From a cyanobacterium endosymbiont of Epithemia clementina EcSB (GTDB lineage: Bacteria > Cyanobacteriota > Cyanobacteriia > Cyanobacteriales > Microcystaceae), in NCBI RefSeq assembly GCF_029919255.1, contig NZ_CP123991.1, positions 861,110 to 925,109 of the forward strand: 64,000 nucleotides of DNA. Reading direction: 5' to 3'. Positions 28,668 through 39,816 of the stretch are shown one piece after another. The first letter of the stretch is position 1; every line of letters begins with the position of its first letter. A program made the translations under genes and the position numbers. The notes under the pieces are model-generated. The model made no database searches. It worked only from the letters and a program-made list of their open reading frames with translations, and was not told where the DNA came from.

Positions 28668-29870
28668 ATGGCTAAAAAGACCATCCTAAACTTGTCGGCG
28701 GCCGAATTAGCTGGAAGACGGGTTTTAGTTCGCGTTGACTTTAATGTTCCCCTCGATGGAATGACTATTATTGATGATACTCGAATTCGGACAGCCTTAC
28801 CAACCATTAAAGATTTAATGGAAAAAGGAGCTAAGGTGATTCTTTGTAGTCACATGGGTCGTCCCAAGGGAAAAGTGGTGGATAGTCTGCGTCTTACCCC
28901 TGTCGCTGCACGCTTGTCTGAATTATTAGAACAAGAGGTGGTAGTATGTCGTGATTGCGTTGGAGACTCCGTAACTAGAAAGCTTAGTAAGCTTGAAAGC
29001 GGTCAAGTGGCTTTGCTTGAAAACCTCCGCTTCCATCCAGAGGAAGAAAGAAATGACCCAGAATTTGCTAAGCAATTGGCTTTTAATGCCGATTTATATG
29101 TCAATGATGCTTTTGCATCTGCTCACCGTGCCCATGCTTCTACGGAGGGAGTTACTCACTATCTCAGCCCTAGTGTTGCGGGCTATTTAATTGAGAAGGA
29201 ACTCAATTATTTTCAAGCAGCACTTAAAAAACCCCAACGTCCTTTAGCAGCAATTATTGGTGGTTCTAAAGTTTCTGACAAAATTGGAGTAATTGAAACT
29301 CTACTAGAAAAATGTGACAAGCTAATTATTGGTGGAGGAATGATTTTTACCTTCTATAAAGCTCGTGGTTTTAGTGTTGGTAAATCTTTAGTTGAAAATG
29401 ATAAATTAGAATTAGCTAAGTCTCTCGAAGCTAGAGCTAAAGAAAAAGGTGTAGATTTTTTGTTACCTTCTGATGTGGTTTTGGCAGACAACTTTGCTTC
29501 AAATGCTAATAATAAAACTGTCAGTGTTGATAGCATTGAAGACGGCTGGATGGGGTTAGATATCGGACCTAATTCCATTAAATTATTCCAAGAAGCTTTA
29601 GCTGATTGTAAAACAGTGATTTGGAATGGACCTATGGGAGTTTTTGAATTCGATAAATTTTCCGTTGGAACGGAAGCAATAGCTCAGACTTTAGCGGATT
29701 TGACCGAAACTGGAACCACTACTATCATTGGAGGCGGTGACTCTGTTGCTGCGGTAGAAAAAGTTGGAGTTGCTGAAAGAATAAGTCACATTTCCACTGG
29801 TGGTGGTGCCAGTCTAGACTTTCTAGAAGGTAAAACTTTACCCGGTATCACTGCTTTAGACGAAGCTTAA
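28668..29870 (+). CDS. pgk: Phosphoglycerate kinase
   Basis: Makes ATP from 1,3-bisphosphoglycerate in glycolysis (reverse in the Calvin cycle). The product is 400 aa with all core motifs: [16 protein letters not shown] near 16-31, [10 protein letters not shown] near 62-71, [20 protein letters not shown] near 112-131, [16 protein letters not shown] near 198-213, the [11 protein letters not shown] hinge, [14 protein letters not shown], and [21 protein letters not shown] 28668 is preceded by AAAGGAG about nine bases up; a TTG two codons earlier is in frame but lacks support. Stand-alone gene with its own terminator. Confidence 0.97.
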   Translation: MAKKTILNLSAAELAGRRVLVRVDFNVPLDGMTIIDDTRIRTALPTIKDLMEKGAKVILCSHMGRPKGKVVDSLRLTPVAARLSELLEQEVVVCRDCVGDSVTRKLSKLESGQVALLENLRFHPEEERNDPEFAKQLAFNADLYVNDAFASAHRAHASTEGVTHYLSPSVAGYLIEKELNYFQAALKKPQRPLAAIIGGSKVSDKIGVIETLLEKCDKLIIGGGMIFTFYKARGFSVGKSLVENDKLELAKSLEARAKEKGVDFLLPSDVVLADNFASNANNKTVSVDSIEDGWMGLDIGPNSIKLFQEALADCKTVIWNGPMGVFEFDKFSVGTEAIAQTLADLTETGTTTIIGGGDSVAAVEKVGVAERISHISTGGGASLDFLEGKTLPGITALDEA

Positions 29871-30002
29871 TTTTTAGCTTAGTTTATTTTTAAAGTTGGC
29901 AAAATTTAGTTGTTAGCAATAATGATGAATTTTGTTTCTTTCCCGAATTGCTAGTGTATGGAAAACTCTTTTAATTTAAGGAAACTTTAGACTACAATAA
30001 TA

Positions 30003-30036
30003 CCCACGAATGAATGCTATCCGTGGGCTTAATTTT
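30003..30036 (+). terminator. pgk terminator
   Basis: CCCACG (30003-30008) pairs with CGTGGG (30022-30027), followed by CTTAATTTT. It lies about 130 bases after pgk. Confidence 0.55.
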
Positions 30037-30069
30037 ATATTATAATTAATTCCAAATTAATTATAATAT
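30037..30069 (-). terminator. Perfect 15-bp hairpin at petE 3' end
   Basis: ATATTATAATTAATT and AATTAATTATAATAT flank a three-base loop just past the petE stop codon (30073). The stem is all A/T, so it may stabilise the 3' end as much as terminate transcription. Confidence 0.5.
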
Positions 30070-30072
30070 AAA

Positions 30073-30432
30073 CTATTTGACGATTATTTTACCTACCATA
30101 CCAGCACCACGATGAGGTTCACACCAGTAAGTGTATTCCCCAGGTTCGTTGAAGGTAGCCTCAAAAGACTCTCCAGGAGAAAATACAAGACCCTCATGGT
30201 TGTACTCACTCGCCTTATCAAAAACAACGTTGTGGGGAGGTAATTTATTGTTTACCCATTTAATGGTGTCCCCAGCACTGATTTTAACTTGTTTAGGTTC
30301 AAACGCAAGCATTCCGTTATCTGCACCCATTTTCACCGTAACAGTTTCAGCAGCAACAGGGCTAACAGCTACAAGGAAGCTAGAGACGACCAGCACAACA
30401 GCAGCAAAAAACAAGCCTAATTTATTTGACAT
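30073..30432 (-). CDS. petE: Plastocyanin
   Basis: Small lumenal blue-copper protein that carries electrons from cytochrome b6f to photosystem I or to cytochrome oxidase. The 119-aa precursor begins with a signal peptide ([20 protein letters not shown], cleaved after ...PVAA). The mature part of about 91 residues has all copper ligands: His in [10 protein letters not shown], then Cys, His and Met in [15 protein letters not shown]. It is intact although no photosystem gene is seen here. In a non-photosynthetic cell it would serve respiration between b6f and an aa3-type oxidase. Copper or dark control cannot be judged from the sequence. Start ATG 30432. Confidence 0.95.
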   Translation of the reverse strand: MSNKLGLFFAAVVLVVSSFLVAVSPVAAETVTVKMGADNGMLAFEPKQVKISAGDTIKWVNNKLPPHNVVFDKASEYNHEGLVFSPGESFEATFNEPGEYTYWCEPHRGAGMVGKIIVK

Positions 30433-30567
30433 TCGGTTAATCCTGTAAATAGTTTAATGACCTTAGCGGTTTAGCTTGTCACCCATTTTACTATGTTTAC
30501 TCAAATATGACTACTAACTTTGACAGTTTGTCTTTTGACAAATTTCTAAAACTTTGCTGGGAACTGC

Positions 30568-31755
30568 CTATTGCTGGTAACAAATTCCTGCTTGTTTAAG
30601 ACGGAGTAAAGCTTCTTCCAGACGATCACAATCAGCGATTAAACTGATACGAACATATCCCTCACCCCCTTCCCCAAAAGCATTACCAGGAGTGAACACA
30701 ATTCCTGTTTTTTGTAACACATCGAGAGCAAAATCCGTCGAATTTATTCCCAATGGACAGGGAACCCAAAGATACATAGTCGCTTTAGAAGGAGTTATTT
30801 CCCAGCCCAATTTTCTTAAGCCGTTAATCAAAACGTCTCGCCGTTTTTGATAGCGTTCTTGAACTTGTTTGATGTAGATATCTGGCAGTTGTAAAGCTGT
30901 TTGAGCTGCGGTTTGAATAGCGGAAAAGATCCCATAATCCAAATTAGTTTTTAGGGTTCGTAGTCCTTGAATAATATCGGCATTACCCACTACAAACCCC
31001 ACACGCCATCCGGCCATATTGTAAGTTTTCGAGAGAGTATGAAACTCTACCCCAATTTTTTTAGCCTCTGGAATCTCTAATAAACTAGTGGGTTGATAAC
31101 CATCAAAAGCCAGTTCCGCGTAACACAAATCGTGGACTAAAATAACTTCGTAGTGATTAGCCCAGTTGACAATTTCTTCAAAGAATTCTCTTGGAGCAGT
31201 TGCTGTGGTTGGATTATTAGGATAATTGAAATAGATTAGTTTAGCTCTTTGAGCAATAGTTTCAGATATCTTAGTCAAATCAATCAACCAGTCTTGTTGA
31301 ACTGATAAAATGAGCGGATATAACTCTCCTCCAGCAATTAAAGGACCACGAAAATGGGCTGGGTAGGCAGGACTAGGGACTAATACTACATCCCCAGGAT
31401 TCACATAAGCTAAAGCTAAATGAACTAAACCTTCTTTGGAACCAATTAAGGGCAATACTTCACAACTGGGATCGAGATCAACGCTGTAACACTTTTGGTA
31501 CCAAGCTGTAATGGATTGGCGAAAACTAGCAGTTCCTTCGAAAGGAGGATAGCCGTGGGTTTGGGGTTCAGCTAAAGAGGTGATCGCTGCATTAATGACA
31601 GGTTGAGGTGCACAACCGTCGGGATTACCCATTCCTAGGTCAATTAAATCTAATCCTTGTTCGGTTGCCCGCGCTTTAAGTTCATCTAGACGGGCAAAAA
31701 CGTAGGGGGGTAAAGCCTTTAAGCGATCGGCACGGCGAATCCAGTTGACACTCAT
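30568..31755 (-). CDS. PLP-dependent aminotransferase, class I (aspartate/LL-DAP aminotransferase-like)
   Basis: A 395-aa fold-type I aminotransferase. Landmarks: IDLGMGNPDGCAPQPVINAA near 38-57; YPPFEGTASFRQSI; GSKEGLVHLALAYVNPGDVV; YFNYPNNPTTATAP near 175-188; VHDLCYAELAFDGYQPTS; and HTLSKTYNMAGWRVGFVVGN with the PLP lysine near 242. The family in cyanobacteria is usually annotated as aspartate or LL-diaminopimelate aminotransferase; the sequence alone does not settle the substrate (alanine or aromatic amino acids also possible). The start MSVNWIRRADRLKALPPY is conserved in the family. Stand-alone, intact. Confidence 0.9.
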   Translation of the reverse strand: MSVNWIRRADRLKALPPYVFARLDELKARATEQGLDLIDLGMGNPDGCAPQPVINAAITSLAEPQTHGYPPFEGTASFRQSITAWYQKCYSVDLDPSCEVLPLIGSKEGLVHLALAYVNPGDVVLVPSPAYPAHFRGPLIAGGELYPLILSVQQDWLIDLTKISETIAQRAKLIYFNYPNNPTTATAPREFFEEIVNWANHYEVILVHDLCYAELAFDGYQPTSLLEIPEAKKIGVEFHTLSKTYNMAGWRVGFVVGNADIIQGLRTLKTNLDYGIFSAIQTAAQTALQLPDIYIKQVQERYQKRRDVLINGLRKLGWEITPSKATMYLWVPCPLGINSTDFALDVLQKTGIVFTPGNAFGEGGEGYVRISLIADCDRLEEALLRLKQAGICYQQ

Positions 31756-31959
31756 CGTTACGGAAGCTTAGCAAAATATACACAGGTTTTCATTCTCCCA
31801 TTAATGAGGTCATTTTAACTATTTATCTACTGACAATGTCTTTCTTTTCTAGCATTCCCAACAAATCGGTAAAAGTTTCTTTTGAGTTTTTCATAGTGTG
31901 GGGGAAAAATTTTTTTGTTTAGGTTTATTGTCAGTACAGGTCATTTTCAGACGGAAATC

Positions 31960-32345
31960 TTTAACGGATGGAAGCTATTTTAGTCCAAACAGTCTCAATA
32001 TTGATGGTGAGTCCAATCAGGAGGGATTAGCAATTATGTTTTTGTCGGATTTAGACTGACCTGGTTCTACTTTTTCTAAAGTTTAAAGCGGCTTATTGAT
32101 GCTTTAGGGTCGATATTAATTTTAGTAAAATATCCTAGGATTAGATTTTCAAGTATTGATGGGGAATGCTCTTGAGAGGGCATAGATTTGAGCTTGTCAT
32201 AATATTGAGCTTCATATCAACCTTCAAAAGAAGAGTTTGCTGAGAAAAGGAACATTTCCAAAATCTAAAATTTTCACCGATTTTCTTAAAGCCTCATCTT
32301 GTGTAATGATGACATTACTAGGTTTAATATTTCGGGAAGTAATAG
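31960..32345 (-). pseudogene. Dead serine/threonine protein kinase fragment
   Basis: From 32340 leftward the minus strand reads TSRNIKPSNVIITQDEALRK, then SVKILDFGNVPFLSK. These are the catalytic loop (HRDIKPSN with HRD damaged to SRN) and the Mg-binding DFG of a Hanks-type kinase. The frame ends at a stop just after, and downstream pieces are too broken to align. The N-lobe with the ATP lysine is missing. Plainly inactive. Confidence 0.82.
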
Positions 32346-32566
32346 AACACAAAGGCATCTTAAAATTAAATACCTTTTAAGATATCTTTGTTAAGTATAT
32401 TTATTTTGTTAGCATTAAAAAATGATTGAGTAGCACACAGCAAAACTTAATAATTTGGTTAAGGGACTCTACTCCAAAGTATTACATGCCTATAGAAGGC
32501 TATTTTTTTCATCTACACTACAGTCTTTAAATAATGTGTACATTCTTCCTCTAAGAAAACAAAAAC

Positions 32567-32624
32567 CTATCACACTTCATCCGATTATCCTTACCGGTAA
32601 GGATAATCGGATGAAGTGTGATAG
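32567..32624. repeat. Perfect 58-bp palindrome (terminator-like)
   Basis: All 58 bases are self-complementary, 29 bp per arm with no spacer. The left arm begins CTATCACACTTCATCCGATT and the centre is TTACCGGTAA. On the minus strand it is followed by GTTTTTGTTTTC, so it can act as a terminator for leftward transcripts from the anmK side. Such a long perfect palindrome in otherwise decayed DNA is unusual. Confidence 0.85.
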
Positions 32625-32629
32625 TCGTT

Positions 32630-33012
32630 AAAGACTTGTAATGATAGATTCGAGTTGACTTTCTAAGGTTACTTCCAGGTATTGGATTAGATAGTGATCC
32701 CCCAAGATCTCACTTAATAAATAATTAAATACTATTGCCAAGGCGATAGGAAATTTTAAGGCCGCTACGCTATTGACGATCATCTAAAGCTCAATATCTT
32801 TGGATAATCGAATCAGAAGCAATACTACTTTTTTTTCCACCCTTTTGAAAAAGCTGTGTTCCAAGAAATAACTATAGTGTCTAGGCTCCATTAAAAATGT
32901 ATAAGCCGACTTATCATCTCTAATTACCTTTGACAAAAGTGATCAGGGACTTTTAGTTTTAAGGTTAAATTTAAAGTTTCTTTCCTAACCTTTGAGTAAT
33001 TATCTACCATAA
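32630..33012 (-). pseudogene. Unidentified dead gene downstream of anmK
   Basis: Reading leftward from ATG 33012: VRKETLNLTLKLKVPDHFC, then a stop. In another frame MEPRHYSYFLEHSFFKRVEK and KVVLLLIRLSKDIEL, then a hydrophobic-like ALKFPIALAIVFNYLLSEIL and HYLIQYLEVTLESQ. The stretch is protein-like over 120 codons with at least two frame changes. I cannot name the family. It could be a gene that was cotranscribed with anmK, ending at the 58-bp palindrome. Confidence 0.5.
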
Positions 33013-33034
33013 TGACGATTTAGACGGCAACCTT

Positions 33035-34228
33035 CTATCCGAAAGACTTAGAACTAAGGCTATTTTTTTCCCAATCAATGGGCAGATGAATTTCTCCTAA
33101 TAGCATGGGACGTTTTCCCCCTGTTACTTGGGGTAAGTTACCCGATATACCACAAACAAACCGCCAGTAAGCTAGGACACTAAAAGCAATAGATTCTTTG
33201 AAGTCTGTACTAATTCCGAGATCATTGGTAGTCAAAATTTGGGAATTAAGTAAGTGTTTTTGTAATCGTTGGGCCAAATATTGATTACGACTTCCTCCAC
33301 CACATAGTAGGATTTCATTAATAGGTTTATTGATAAATCGGTGATAGCTATCGGCAATTGAGGCGGCTGTTAATTCTGTTATGGTGGCTAACCAGTCTTC
33401 GTTTGTGAGATGATACGTTCGTGCGTCTTGCCAACATTGTTCTAGGTAAACATAGCCAAACAACTCTCGTCCTGTTGATTTGGGCGGTGGTTGTTGAAAA
33501 AATTCTTGTTTTAGCCATTGTTGGACCAAGGGTTTACAGGGAGTTCCCTGAGATGCCCATTGACCATTATTGTCGTAGGTTTGTCGCCCATTGGTCAATT
33601 TTTGAACGGCTAAGTCAATTAAAATATTTCCTGGACCTGTATCCCATCCACGAATTTCTTGTTCCCAGTGGGGTTGTTGATGAGGAGGGAGATAAGTAAC
33701 ATTCCCAATGCCCCCAATGTTTTGAACACAGCGATGGCGAGTAGTATGGCTCAATAAACAGGCGTCAACCTTAGACACTAAGGGCGCACCTTGTCCTCCA
33801 ACAGCGATATCAGCTACCCGAAAGTTACTGACAGTAGGAATTCCCGTTAAATTGGCAATAACTGATCCTCGCCCTAATTGTACACTGTATCCTAATTGGG
33901 TTTCTTTGTTACCTTCCTTAAGGGGTCGGTGAAAAACAGTTTGTCCATGAGATCCAATTAATTCCACTTGGGGATGACTTTCTTGAATCATTTTGGCGGC
34001 CTGGGCAAAACAATAGGCGATAGCGTCATCTAATCGGGCAAATTCTTCAATAGAAATTGGTTTTCCTCCACAAACTTCTATTATTTTGGATTTGAGATCT
34101 TTGGGATAAGGATAGATTTTTCCTGAAAGTAAATTAGTTTTTAAGTCTAGTTCTGTTCCGGTAATTTCGACTAAAGCAGCATCAATTCCATCAACAGATG
34201 TGCCACTCATTAAACCAATGCAATACAT
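33035..34228 (-). CDS. anmK: Anhydro-N-acetylmuramic acid kinase
   Basis: Phosphorylates and opens 1,6-anhydro-MurNAc from peptidoglycan turnover to MurNAc-6-phosphate. The product is 397 aa. Signature [18 protein letters not shown] at residues 5-22 (phosphate loop), [15 protein letters not shown] near 95-109 (catalytic Asp/His area), [13 protein letters not shown] and [13 protein letters not shown] near 170-205, and [20 protein letters not shown]. All motifs are intact. Keeping wall recycling suggests an actively remodelled peptidoglycan layer. Start ATG 34228. Confidence 0.94.
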   Translation of the reverse strand: MYCIGLMSGTSVDGIDAALVEITGTELDLKTNLLSGKIYPYPKDLKSKIIEVCGGKPISIEEFARLDDAIAYCFAQAAKMIQESHPQVELIGSHGQTVFHRPLKEGNKETQLGYSVQLGRGSVIANLTGIPTVSNFRVADIAVGGQGAPLVSKVDACLLSHTTRHRCVQNIGGIGNVTYLPPHQQPHWEQEIRGWDTGPGNILIDLAVQKLTNGRQTYDNNGQWASQGTPCKPLVQQWLKQEFFQQPPPKSTGRELFGYVYLEQCWQDARTYHLTNEDWLATITELTAASIADSYHRFINKPINEILLCGGGSRNQYLAQRLQKHLLNSQILTTNDLGISTDFKESIAFSVLAYWRFVCGISGNLPQVTGGKRPMLLGEIHLPIDWEKNSLSSKSFG

Positions 34229-34525
34229 AATTTTGTTCCTAATTTTTAAAAAGTTGAGTTGATTAATTTTTTCTAGAGTTCTCTAATGGTGTTTTCCCAG
34301 GTTAAATTACCTTACTTAGATAATTTATGATAACAATCCGCCGTCTTATCATAAATATGATAAACAAGTTTATTTTTCATATATCAAGGATGCTTTGTAT
34401 AGGAAATTTTGCCAATATTTATCAATCTTATTAAGACGCTTAAGAGAAAAGCATAAGATAAGTTTTTTAGCTTTTTATATAAAAATTGCTAATACTTGTA
34501 TGAAAAATCTGTTTTTGTCATTGCT

Positions 34526-34560
34526 AAAATATTTATTTTTAATTTAAAAATAAATATTTT
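34526..34560. repeat. Perfect 17-bp A/T inverted repeat
   Basis: AAAATATTTATTTTTAA and its exact complement separated by one base. All A/T. Confidence 0.5.
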
Positions 34561-35157
34561 ATTGTTTTTATAAGTAAATTAAATGAATTTCCTCTTTTCT
34601 AGATTTAGAAAATATACATTCTATTAGGTTTATTTTTTTTATTCTACTAAACCTAGTGTGAAAAAACAACAATATAAGGGCAAGGTTTAATGATCGATTA
34701 AAGGCTAATTATAAGTTATTTGTAGTATATGATGATGATTATCATACTATGTTTTGTTCTTAAATTAAAGTATGTCAGATTCAATTCTTAACTTAAGTGA
34801 TACTTATGGCATCAAATTCTAAACTCAGCTTAATGAATAAGGTTTTATATTTAGAAATATTTGCTATGTCTAAACTTAGATTTATTGTGTTTAATTTAAA
34901 AAATACTTTATCAAAAAAATAAATTAACTATTAGGAATTAATCTTTGGCAAATCAAACTATCTATCTTAAAATTAATCATAGTAAAATGAGATATAATTG
35001 TTCTGAAGGTTTTCTTATTTAAGAGTCAATCAACATCAAAAACAACAAAAATATAGTTATCTAACAACAAAAGCAAATCATATTAAAATATTTAAATATC
35101 TATTTTTTATTCTTAAATGGATATTTAAATAGTTACTAATTGATGTAGTTGCTATAA

Positions 35158-35188
35158 TTTATTACCACTATATAATAGTGGTAATAAA
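35158..35188. repeat. Perfect 14-bp inverted repeat
   Basis: TTTATTACCACTAT and ATAGTGGTAATAAA flank a three-base loop in the middle of the gene desert. Confidence 0.55.
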
Positions 35189-36464
35189 CATGAACAAAAT
35201 AACAAAAAAAGAACATATAAAAAAGTATAAAAAACAGTAAAATAGCCAAAATTCAAGAAGAATAGGTTCTAACTAAAACTTAAAAAGTTTAGTATATAGT
35301 TTTCTAAAATTTACAAATATATTGTAAATTTATTTATGCTATAAGTTAAAATCTTAACAGATGTATTTTGTACACTACAGCAAGTTATTAATTAATGAAA
35401 TAATCTTAAAAGATCCTTAATTTAAGATTTTAAAATTTTGAATATACTAGTCATAAATAAAAACAATCAGACCTAAAATAAGTGCAAATATATTTTTATA
35501 ATTTTGCATAAAAATAAAAAAAATATAGAAATAAAAAAATAAAAAGTAAAATTTACATAAATATGTAAAACGTCATTATTTATATCGAAAATGAACTAAT
35601 TATAAAAAGTAATTTGGGATAATTTACAACAATAACTTGGGCTAGGTATCAAAACTATGCAAATTAGCTAATTGGCATTATAAACTTTATTTATTGGACT
35701 GAGAAAACTGTTATATGATGAGATTGTTCAGATAAATATCACCCATTTTTACTAAGTAAAAATTTTATAAAAAGTAGAAGATGTTAACAATAAATAAAAG
35801 TTGATCTAAATAAAAAATTACGTATTTAGAAATATCGTTAACTTTCAAGGCTTAGGTATCTTGAATTAGTATTTATCTAGTTAATTAGAGATCCTAAGTT
35901 TATCCTAAACAATTTTTGTAATAGAAAGATGTCAAGTCAAGAGTTAAACTAGAATTCTGTCTGGAAAATCTAGTTAATATCTAAGTTAGAGAGTGATCGA
36001 TTAAATATTATCACTTTTATTCAAAAAATAATAAAATACGTGGTCTTTTCTTCTAGTGATTTATTAAAGAATGAACCCAAATCAAAACTAAGTTGCACTT
36101 ATAACAATTAATATTTTTAATTAATTTTTAGGATTATTGTAGGAAGATCATTAAAATTATTATTTGTTTGGCTATTTAGCAATTTAAGCATGTAAAAATT
36201 AGTCAGTTTTAGAAAAGAGAGAAAAATATACTCATTTAATTTTTGAGAAAATTATGTAGTTAACGATTAGGACTGGATTTAAGTTATTGATAATAAGTGA
36301 CTATATTTCCTTATTCCGCAAGAATAAAAAATAGTTTATTATTAAAAATAAACCGTAAAACGTCTAACCTAAAAGTTCCAATAATTAGGAATTAATTCTG
36401 ATCAGATCTAAAGTCAAAAAAATAATTTATATTCAGAAATTAACATTTTAAATAGTACTTAATT

Positions 36465-37352
36465 CTAGTCAAGTAAAGGCAGAAATAAAGTGACAAAATA
36501 ATAGACTAAAGGAGCGGTAAAAACATAACTATCGGTGCGATCTAAAATACCTCCGTGACCAGGAATTAATTGACCTGAATCTTTGACTCCTGCATCTCGT
36601 TTCATCATTGACTCAGTCAAGTCACCTAATAAGCTAACAATACCGATTAATATCCCTAATAAGAGTCCGGTTAAATACCCATAGGGCCAAGTTAAATACC
36701 AAGCTCCTAATTCAGCAACGATAATGCTTCCTAAAAGTCCAAAAATTGCTCCTTCAACTGTTTTTTTAGGGCTAATATCGGATAAACGCGTTCTACCCAA
36801 CCATTTCCCCATAATATAAGCTCCAATATCTGCCGCCCAAATACAGCCAAAGGCAATAAAAGTCACCATCAACGTAGGAGGAAATAAGTTAGGTTCAGTC
36901 CATGATTTCGGCCAAAATCCCATCAATGAGAAATTATTACTAGCAATATTTACCGTGGGAACAGTATTGGCAAACCCGACCCGTAATCTTATCCAGTAAC
37001 TAGGTAAATACCCCCCATAAAATAACCCTAAGATAGAGGTTGAGATATCAGCAATAGTGGCTAGTTTAGGTTGAAATAACAAGTAAAAACAAATTAAAGC
37101 CCCTGTTAAAGGAAATAGGGCATCGGTCAGAGGAGGAGCAACAGCAGCAGTGATTAGTAATACTTGAGACACTACTAAGGTCGTTTTAGCAGCAGGAATA
37201 ATACCTTTTGCCCAGACTAATTGAAAATATTCTAGTTGTCCTAAGAAAACGATTAGGCAAAGTCCTAGGGTGAAATACCACCCTCCAACGATGAGCATGG
37301 TCAAGGCGAGGGCGATAGTAACAATAGTACTGATAATCCGAGTCCAAGGCAT
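36465..37352 (-). CDS. cdsA: Phosphatidate cytidylyltransferase
   Basis: Makes CDP-diacylglycerol from phosphatidate and CTP, the entry to anionic phospholipids (phosphatidylglycerol). The product is 295 aa with about eight membrane helices. The conserved active-site segments are RLSDISPKKTVEGAIFGLLG near 187-206 and MKRDAGVKDSGQLIPGHGG followed by ILDRTDSY near 247-275, the prokaryotic CDP-DAG synthase signature. Start ATG 37352. The neighbour cbiT is 200 bases upstream in the same direction, with a 12-bp triplicate between them; cotranscription is uncertain. Confidence 0.94.
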   Translation of the reverse strand: MPWTRIISTIVTIALALTMLIVGGWYFTLGLCLIVFLGQLEYFQLVWAKGIIPAAKTTLVVSQVLLITAAVAPPLTDALFPLTGALICFYLLFQPKLATIADISTSILGLFYGGYLPSYWIRLRVGFANTVPTVNIASNNFSLMGFWPKSWTEPNLFPPTLMVTFIAFGCIWAADIGAYIMGKWLGRTRLSDISPKKTVEGAIFGLLGSIIVAELGAWYLTWPYGYLTGLLLGILIGIVSLLGDLTESMMKRDAGVKDSGQLIPGHGGILDRTDSYVFTAPLVYYFVTLFLPLLD

Positions 37353-37434
37353 AAGCTAGAGTGAGATTTAGGTGAAAAGATCAAGAAATTCTTATAAAGG
37401 AAAAACAAATGTTTATGGAAAATCAACAAGTTCT

Positions 37435-37470
37435 CGTATCTCTAATCGTATCTCTAATCGTATCTCTAAT
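37435..37470. repeat. 12-bp unit repeated three times
   Basis: CGTATCTCTAAT occurs three times in direct succession in the cdsA-cbiT spacer. A clean microsatellite-like expansion, probably slippage; copy number may vary between strains. Confidence 0.85.
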
Positions 37471-37552
37471 TGTATAAATCCTCTGAGGATGAAAGCAGCT
37501 TAATTTGAATTATAGAAAATGTTTTCACGTTACCAACTTCTTTTCTTAGAAA

Positions 37553-38143
37553 TTAAAACTTTTCTCCACTCAGAATAAAACTAGGATCAACAGCAGCGAA
37601 AACCTGATGAAGTCCTCTAGTCTCTAGACGATTTACCCCTGATTGAACAACTTCTATGTTACGAGCTTGTAGTGAGGCTAACCCTTCTGAAATCAAATAC
37701 AGGGTTTCTAGATTACTTGCGGTGGCTATTAACCTACCTTCAGGCTTTAAAAACTGCCACGCTTCTGTCACGATATTTTTAATTGGCCGGCCCCCTTCGA
37801 TACAAATGCGATCAGGTAAGGGTTGCAATTGGTTGAAACATTCAGGTGCACTACTTTCAAAAATCTTGACATTTGTGACTCCAAAGCGATCACAGTTATT
37901 TCGGATTAGTTTTACCACGTCTTCGTCTCTTTCTACAGCAATAATAGTACTTTCAGGACATAACAAACCAATTTCTACAGGAATTGTACCTGTTCCTGCA
38001 CCGATATCCCAGAGAATTGAGTTAGCATTCAATCGTAGAGCAGAAATTAACAATAGACGAACTTCTCGTTTACTTAGGGGAATTCCCGGAAAGCATTCAA
38101 AAAGATGATCCGGAATGCCAGGAGTTTTGTGAGGCCAAAGCAT
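37553..38143 (-). CDS. cbiT: Cobalt-precorrin-6B/7 C15-methyltransferase (decarboxylating)
   Basis: SAM-dependent enzyme of corrin ring synthesis that methylates C15 and removes the C12 acetate carboxyl. The product is 196 aa, matching stand-alone CbiT. GIPDHLFECFPGIPLSKREV at 8-27 is the family start; WDIGAGTGTIPVEIGLLCP (about 45-63) is the SAM loop, AVERDEDVVKLIRNNC follows, and RICIEGGRPIKNIV is the substrate side. Retention of a cobalamin-pathway gene suggests B12 or pseudo-B12 is still made, but other cbi genes are not in view. Intact frame. Confidence 0.9.
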   Translation of the reverse strand: MLWPHKTPGIPDHLFECFPGIPLSKREVRLLLISALRLNANSILWDIGAGTGTIPVEIGLLCPESTIIAVERDEDVVKLIRNNCDRFGVTNVKIFESSAPECFNQLQPLPDRICIEGGRPIKNIVTEAWQFLKPEGRLIATASNLETLYLISEGLASLQARNIEVVQSGVNRLETRGLHQVFAAVDPSFILSGEKF

Positions 38144-38238
38144 AAGACAACAATATAATTTGATAATGATAATTAAGTCTATTATCAGAGGAAATGGGCA
38201 ATTGGAAACACTATTCTAGTGTCTCATTTTTTAAGCTT

Positions 38239-39387
<1,149 letters not shown>

Positions 39388-39506
39388 TCATTGACATTGA
39401 ATCTCTATTCAATAGTTTTAGATAAAAAAATCATTTATCAAGAGTTTCCTGATCAAACCTTCTAAAAACTCAATCAGAAAAAAATTTTCTCCGAGCAAAA
39501 AAAGTA

Positions 39507-39816
39507 GAAAGTGAATGTAGTACGCAAAGTGCAAACCTAGATACTATTGTTGTCAACATTACAATCGAGAATAACGTAAGTTTTAGAGATAAGCTAAGAT
39601 ATTTTTGTCTAATGGCGATATTGAGTTTCTACAATATAGTGAGTGTCTCAATTAGAAACTGCCAAGTCTTCTGTTAAAGCATTAATACGCAGCGCATCGG
39701 TGACGTTCCTGATTTAATACGAGTGTCAAGTAAGTCATCTCCAGTAAAACTGGTATTTAAGATGTAATGTAACTGATAACCTAAAATACTATTGTCGTCA
39801 GCAAATCGTCTTTTAA
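39507..39816 (-). pseudogene. Internally deleted second porin copy
   Basis: Leftward from 39816 the minus strand reads RRFADDNSILGYQLHYILNT and then SFTGDDLLDTRIKSGT. It then jumps to RINALTEDLAVSN, a stop, DTHYIVETQYRH, VILDCNVDNNSI, and ends LRTTFTF. These align with two distant parts of the intact porin at 40495-42243 (RRIDDNATFGYRARLNLNTS near residue 239 and the last 65 residues). About 230 residues in between are deleted and the N terminus is lost. So this was a tandem paralogue, now dead, lying downstream of the intact copy in the same direction. Confidence 0.85.

Larger units (their letters stand above)
34229..36464. other. 2.2 kb AT-rich gene desert
   Basis: Nothing recognisable on either strand; stops are dense in all frames. 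Two perfect hairpins are present (34526-34560 and 35158-35188). It probably represents one or two genes eroded beyond recognition. Confidence 0.6.
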
